This document shows, piece by piece, positions 59,348-64,000 of a DNA stretch of 64,000 nt. A program made the translations under genes and the position numbers. Position 1 is the first letter of the stretch. Every line of letters starts with the position of its first letter. Below the pieces are notes generated by a model that was not told the origin of the DNA, searched no databases, and saw only the letters and a list, made by a program, of their open reading frames with translations. The DNA lies in NCBI GenBank assembly GCA_026387935.1, contig JAPLKU010000004.1:26227-90226 (forward strand), given 5' to 3'. Source of the DNA: Gemmatimonadota bacterium (lineage in GTDB: Bacteria > Gemmatimonadota > Gemmatimonadetes > Gemmatimonadales > Gemmatimonadaceae).

Positions 59348-62300
59348 ATGCGCTCTCGCAACATGCTCATGCCCGCGCTCGTCGTGACCGGTCTTCTCAC
59401 GGTCACGGCGGCGTGGCGCGGCGATATCGCCATTCGTACCGCAGAAGCTCGTGGGGCCACGGGTTTGACTGGTGCGGTTCCCGCACGCGCTTTCGTGGAT
59501 TCCGTGATCCTCCGCAGCTATCGGTGGCGCGCGATTGGCCCCGATCGCGGCGGCCGATCAATCGCAGCCAGTGGCGTCCGGGGACGGCCGAACGAGGCGT
59601 ACTTCGGCGCCGTAGGCGGCGGTCTCTGGAAGACCAGTGATGGTGGCACCAACTGGGCGCCGGTCACCGACGGACAGCTCAAGAGTTCGTCCGTCGGTGC
59701 CGTGGCCGTGTCCGAAACCAACCCCGACATCGTGTACATCGGGATGGGCGAGACCTGCATTCGCGGCAACATCATGTCCGGTGACGGCGTCTACAAGAGC
59801 ACCGACGCCGGCAAGACATGGACCAACATCGGGTTCGCGTCAAGCGAGAACATTTCAAAGATCCGCATTCATCCACTGAACCCCGATATTGTTTTTGTCG
59901 CGGCGTTCGGAAAAATGAGCGTACCCAATGCCGACCGGGGTGTATACAAAAGCTCCGATGGTGGCAAGACCTGGAAGAAGGTGCTCTATCGCGACGACAA
60001 GACCGCCGCGATTGACATCACGATTGACCGCACCAATCCGAACGTGATGTACGCGGCGATGTGGGAAGCGTTCCGCAAGGAATACACCATGTCGTCGGGT
60101 GGTGCTGGGTCGGGACTGTTCAAGTCCACCGACGCTGGTGAGACGTGGACCGAGATCACGCGCGCGCCTGGCATGCCATCGGGGATGATCGGCAGGATCG
60201 GGGTGGCGGTGTCGCCGGTAAACCCGAATCGGGTGTATGCGCTCGTCGAGAATGAGAATGGCGGACTCTTCGTCTCCGACGATGCGGCAAAAACCTGGAA
60301 GCTGACCAATACCAATCGCAACGTTCGCCAGCGTGCGTTCTACTACACACACGTGTTTGCCGACACGAAGAACGTGGACGTGGTTTACATGCAGAACACC
60401 TCCACCTATCGCTCTGCCGACGGCGGCAAGACGATGGCGAGCGTGGACAACGGCACGCACGGCGATTTCCACGATCTGTGGATTGATCCGGACAACGCCG
60501 CGCACATGGTCGTCGCAAACGACGGCGGTGGCGCGGTCACCACGAACACCGCGCAGTCCTGGACCGATCAGGATTTTCCCACGGAACAGTGGTATCACGT
60601 CGCGACAACGGCGCACATCCCATATCACGTCTGCGGCGCGCAGCAGGACAATTCCACGCTCTGTGTACCGAGTAACTGGAATCTGAGCGGCGGCGTTGGA
60701 CGCGGAGGTGGCGGCGGAGGTGGCGGCGGAGGTGGTCGCGGCGGCCGCGGCGGCGCGCCAGCCGATCCGACCGCAGGCGGAATGGCAGTGGCATATCAGG
60801 CCGGCGGTGGTGAGCCGGGTTACATCGCGCCCGATCCACTCGATCAGGATCAGTACTTCTCCGGCACGAACAATGGTGGCTATCTCGAAAAGCTCAATCG
60901 CCGCACAGGCTCGAGCCGCGAGGTGAATCCCTATCCCTGGTTCTATTCCGGTGAACCGTCGCGCGACATTCCGGAGCGCTGGCAGTGGACCTATCCGATC
61001 ATCTTCTCCAAGGCTGATCCGAAGCTTCTTTTCGCATCATCGCAGCGGCTCTGGAAGACGACGAACGGCGGCCAGAACTGGACCGCGATCAGCGGCGACC
61101 TCACGCGCCATGATCCCATCACGCAGGGCCCATCGGGTGGCCCGATCACGGGCGACATGAATGGTCCTGAAGTGTACGGCGTCATTTTCTCCGTTGGACC
61201 GGGCAAGAAGAACACCAACGTCATCTGGACCGGTTCGGACGACGGACTGATCCATGTCACCAAGGATGGCGGCAAGGTCTGGACGAATGTCACGCCGAAG
61301 GATTTGCCGGAGTTCTCGCGCGTTACCCAGATCGACGCATCGATGTTCGACGACGGCACCATGTATTTCTCGGCGCGGCGTCCGCTCATGGACGACAAGT
61401 CGCCCTACCTCTATCGCACACACGATTTCGGCAAGTCGTGGACGAAGATTGTCACCGGCGTCCGGGGCAACGAATGGATGCATGCCATTCGCGAAGATCC
61501 CACGCGAAAGGGCCTGCTCTATGCCGCTGGCCAGGACGGCATGTACGTCTCGTTCAACGATGGCGACAGCTGGGAGTCGCTCTCGCTGAACCTGCCCGAT
61601 GTGCCGGTCTCGGACATCGTCGTGGAAGCCAACGACCTCGTGATCTCGACGCACGGCCGCGGGTTCTATGTGCTGGATAACATCGGGCCCCTCAGGCAGT
61701 ACAACGCCGAAGTTGCTGCCGCACCAACGGCATGGCTCTTCGCACCGAACAACGCGATTCGCTCGGCGAGTGTCGGCAACTTCACCTACTGGCTGAAGAA
61801 GCCGGCGGGTCGCGTGACGCTCGACATCCTCGATTCAGCCAACAAGGTGGTTCGGTCGTTCAGCTCGAGCGATTCCGCACCGACCGGCGGCCGAGGCGGG
61901 CGTGGCGGTGGATTCACCCCGCCGGTTGCGATTCAGTCTGGACTCAATCGCTACACCTGGGATCTGCGGTACGCGCCGGCGACAACCTTTCCCGCCATGA
62001 TTCTCTGGGGTGCAAGCACGGCCGGTCCTGTTGCCGCGCCGGGTTTGTACAAGGTACGGCTCACGGCCGATGGCTCCACGCAAACGCAGAACTTCCGCGT
62101 CGTCCGCAATCCGATGTTCAAGGACGTGACCGACGCTGACCTCCGCGCCCAGTTCAATCTGGCGATCCAGGTACGCGACAAGGTGAGCGAGGCGAACCAG
62201 GCCGTCATCGACGCACGGCGCATCAAGACTGAGGCCGATGACCGCATCAAGAAGAATGCCGATCCGCAACTCAAGGCCTCCGGCGACAAGCTGACGTTCA

Positions 62301-62614
62301 ACCTGAGTGATGTGGAAGACGACATCTATCAGGTGAAGAACCAGAGCGGTCAGGACCCGCTGAACTTCCCCATCCGGATCAACAACCGTATGGCGAATCT
62401 GCTTTCTATCGTCCAGCGCGGCGACGGTGCGCCCACCGGAAACCTTCCGGCGCTCTTTGAAGAGTACAAGAAACTCCTCAGCGTGCAGACGGGGCGTTTC
62501 TCGAAAGTCATCACCACCGACCTGACGGCGTTCAACGCCGAACTCCGCCGGCTGGGGCTTCCGACAATTGCGCCGCCGTGCGCGACGGGCCAGACTTGTA
62601 ACGTCGTCCCCTAG
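59348..62614 (+). CDS. Secreted VPS10/sortilin-type BNR-repeat protein, second copy
   Basis: About 1088 residues from ATG 59348, with GAGGAGA five bases upstream; a start at 59321 would put a charged stretch before the signal peptide. The layout matches the preceding gene: Asp-box repeats (TSDGGTNW, STDAGKTW, SSDGGKTW, STDAGETW), HGDFHDLWIDPDNAAHMV in the place of the first copy's related segment, Gly/Arg-rich inserts near 60705-60760 and 61885-61912, and a helical C-terminal region. The two are diverged tandem paralogues 43 bp apart. The product ends in NVVP. The next gene's ribosome site overlaps this stop. Confidence 0.88.
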   Translation: MRSRNMLMPALVVTGLLTVTAAWRGDIAIRTAEARGATGLTGAVPARAFVDSVILRSYRWRAIGPDRGGRSIAASGVRGRPNEAYFGAVGGGLWKTSDGGTNWAPVTDGQLKSSSVGAVAVSETNPDIVYIGMGETCIRGNIMSGDGVYKSTDAGKTWTNIGFASSENISKIRIHPLNPDIVFVAAFGKMSVPNADRGVYKSSDGGKTWKKVLYRDDKTAAIDITIDRTNPNVMYAAMWEAFRKEYTMSSGGAGSGLFKSTDAGETWTEITRAPGMPSGMIGRIGVAVSPVNPNRVYALVENENGGLFVSDDAAKTWKLTNTNRNVRQRAFYYTHVFADTKNVDVVYMQNTSTYRSADGGKTMASVDNGTHGDFHDLWIDPDNAAHMVVANDGGGAVTTNTAQSWTDQDFPTEQWYHVATTAHIPYHVCGAQQDNSTLCVPSNWNLSGGVGRGGGGGGGGGGGRGGRGGAPADPTAGGMAVAYQAGGGEPGYIAPDPLDQDQYFSGTNNGGYLEKLNRRTGSSREVNPYPWFYSGEPSRDIPERWQWTYPIIFSKADPKLLFASSQRLWKTTNGGQNWTAISGDLTRHDPITQGPSGGPITGDMNGPEVYGVIFSVGPGKKNTNVIWTGSDDGLIHVTKDGGKVWTNVTPKDLPEFSRVTQIDASMFDDGTMYFSARRPLMDDKSPYLYRTHDFGKSWTKIVTGVRGNEWMHAIREDPTRKGLLYAAGQDGMYVSFNDGDSWESLSLNLPDVPVSDIVVEANDLVISTHGRGFYVLDNIGPLRQYNAEVAAAPTAWLFAPNNAIRSASVGNFTYWLKKPAGRVTLDILDSANKVVRSFSSSDSAPTGGRGGRGGGFTPPVAIQSGLNRYTWDLRYAPATTFPAMILWGASTAGPVAAPGLYKVRLTADGSTQTQNFRVVRNPMFKDVTDADLRAQFNLAIQVRDKVSEANQAVIDARRIKTEADDRIKKNADPQLKASGDKLTFNLSDVEDDIYQVKNQSGQDPLNFPIRINNRMANLLSIVQRGDGAPTGNLPALFEEYKKLLSVQTGRFSKVITTDLTAFNAELRRLGLPTIAPPCATGQTCNVVP

Positions 62615-62623
62615 GAGCCCAAT

Positions 62624-64000
62624 GTGCGTGTAGTTCGCACGGCGCGCCGCGATCGGCTTGCCGCGCAGGCCGGTGGCGCCGCGGTTGTCGTGCCGGGCCG
62701 CTACCTCGTTGGGATGCACGAGCTACCCAAGCAGGATGCCAACTTCTGGTACCTGACGGGCGTCGAATCGCCGTATGCGGTGCTCGTCATCGCGCCGGAT
62801 TCGCGCGCAGGCGCCGCAAAAGGCGCCATGCGCACGGCGCTCTTCGTGCCGGATTCGTTCCAGTTTGCCGGCGCGCAGTTCCCGCACGCCGATTCCCTCT
62901 TTCGCTTTGCGCCATGGAACAATCCGCGCCAACGCGTTTCTCCAGGCGATCGTGCCGTTGCCTCCACCGGCATCAGCGAGGTCTATCGCATTGACCAACT
63001 CGCGTCGCGACTCAGCGATATCGTCGGCAAGGCGAAAAGCGTTTACCTGCCTATGGGCTTCGATTCGCTCTATGCGCCAATCGGAATGCTCCGCCCGCGC
63101 TCCGTCGAAGAACAGATGTCCAAATCCATCGGCGACGTGCTCGGCGACCGCGCACTGAAAGACGTGACGCCGCTCATCAAAAAGATGCGGCTCGTGAAAG
63201 ATTCGTTCGAAGTAGCCGCGTTACGTGAAGCCGCAAAGATCAGCGCCCTTTCCATGCTCGCCCTGATGCACGCCATCAAGCCGGGGATGAATGATCTCGA
63301 GGCTGCCGGCCTGCTTGAGTATGAATGGAAGAAGCGCGGGTCCCAGCGCACGTCGTTTGCGCCGATTATCGGATCCGGACCGAACTCGATGTCGTTCTTC
63401 ACCGTGATGGGCGAGAATTATGAAGCCGTGAACCGGAAGATGGCCGACGGCGATCTGCTCTTCGTGGACTATGGTGCCGCAGAATACCGTACCTACGGTT
63501 CCGACATCTGCCGCACCTTCCCGGTCTCGGGCAAGTTCACGCCCGACCAGCGGAAGTACTACAACATCGTGCTCGAGGCGCAGGAGGCGGCCATCGCCGC
63601 GGTGAAGCCCGGCGTGATGATGCTCGACGTGATCAAGGCCGCCGCTCGCGTGTTCAAGAAATACGGGCTCGACAAGTTCGAGAATCCCAGCGTGATGGGT
63701 GCGGGCAGCGTCTGGGGCGTGATGCCCTCGCCCACGCACTACATCAACCGCGGCGCGGGAATCACGAAGTACACACGCTACGGCGCCGGTGTGCGGGACA
63801 TCGGTCACCATGTGGGCCTCGACGCCACCGACAGTCGCGACTGGTCGGGACCGCTCGTGGCCGGAATGGTCGTGACCATCGAGCCGAAGATCTATATCCC
63901 CGACAAGCAGATCGCGATCATGATCGAAGACATGATTCTCGTGACGCCCACGGGGCGCGAGAATCTCTCAGCGATTGCACCGAAGAACGCCAAGGACATC
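62624..64000 (+). CDS. M24-family Xaa-Pro aminopeptidase (3' end beyond window)
   Basis: At least 459 codons, open to the right edge. Start GTG at 62624 has AGGAG six bases upstream, overlapping the stop of the VPS10 gene; the ATG two bases earlier meets a stop at once. An N-terminal creatinase-like domain (FWYLTGVESPYAVLVI) precedes the pita-bread domain with metal ligands in LFVDYGAAEY (Asp), GSDICRTFPV (Asp), GHHVGL (His), VVTIEPKIYIP (Glu) and MIEDMILVT (Glu). It removes an N-terminal residue before proline using two metal ions. No signal peptide is visible, so it is probably cytosolic. It closes the operon with the two VPS10 proteins. Confidence 0.93.
   Translation, partial: MRVVRTARRDRLAAQAGGAAVVVPGRYLVGMHELPKQDANFWYLTGVESPYAVLVIAPDSRAGAAKGAMRTALFVPDSFQFAGAQFPHADSLFRFAPWNNPRQRVSPGDRAVASTGISEVYRIDQLASRLSDIVGKAKSVYLPMGFDSLYAPIGMLRPRSVEEQMSKSIGDVLGDRALKDVTPLIKKMRLVKDSFEVAALREAAKISALSMLALMHAIKPGMNDLEAAGLLEYEWKKRGSQRTSFAPIIGSGPNSMSFFTVMGENYEAVNRKMADGDLLFVDYGAAEYRTYGSDICRTFPVSGKFTPDQRKYYNIVLEAQEAAIAAVKPGVMMLDVIKAAARVFKKYGLDKFENPSVMGAGSVWGVMPSPTHYINRGAGITKYTRYGAGVRDIGHHVGLDATDSRDWSGPLVAGMVVTIEPKIYIPDKQIAIMIEDMILVTPTGRENLSAIAPKNAKDI

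Overview
The window is GC-rich, densely coded bacterial DNA from one end to the other. The gene families point to a member of the Gemmatimonadota or a close relative: a Ser/Thr kinase fused to TPR repeats, several secreted S9 peptidases with Gly/Arg-rich inserts, paired sortilin (VPS10)/BNR-repeat proteins, a carboxypeptidase-regulatory plus TonB-plug protein without a barrel, and many small exported proteins. The taxonomic call is an inference from family content; no rRNA is present. There is no integrase, transposase, phage gene or CRISPR array. Region 1 to 12.4 kb holds the tail of the membrane Ser/Thr kinase, a PepSY protein, and a compact efflux operon made of response regulator, sensor kinase, TolC-like channel, lipoprotein adaptor and RND pump. 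Most of these genes are joined by 4-base start/stop overlaps. A YncE-like beta-propeller protein and a strong terminator follow. Region 12.4 to 25.4 kb is housekeeping and accessory metabolism: a sarcosine/N-methyl-tryptophan oxidase-like flavoenzyme, the plug-only protein, an aminotransferase, a lipoprotein, a tRNA-Asn with its own terminator, a DUF411 metal-site protein, an M20 peptidase, an acyl-CoA ligase, an O-antigen-ligase-like membrane protein and an alanyl-tRNA editing protein. Two small genes (37 and 58 codons) also lie here. Region 25.4 to 38.7 kb is a peptide-digestion island: three S9 peptidases, an M1 aminopeptidase and a phosphoesterase with an N-terminal propeller, interrupted by a Doc/AbrB-type toxin-antitoxin pair. 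Between the first two S9 genes sits an unusual tRNA at 28362-28445. Its body is that of a class II tRNA-Leu, but its anticodon is GTG (His). The stretch after it can base-pair with its whole anticodon loop and variable arm and then runs into a strong terminator. This is the most interesting object in the window. Region 38.7 to 55.8 kb looks like a catabolic locus for a complex, probably amine-containing, polysaccharide or glycan: two amidohydrolases, a class III aminotransferase, a heparinase II/III-like lyase with a CBM9-like tail, a family 5 solute-binding lipoprotein, two Dpp/Opp-type permeases, a class C beta-lactamase-like hydrolase, a GH38 alpha-mannosidase, a GHMP sugar kinase, a DHDPS-family aldolase and an NAD-binding epimerase-like protein. 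No ABC ATPase is present in the window. Region 55.9 to 64.0 kb is an operon of two large paralogous VPS10/BNR proteins followed by an M24 Xaa-Pro peptidase that runs off the right edge.
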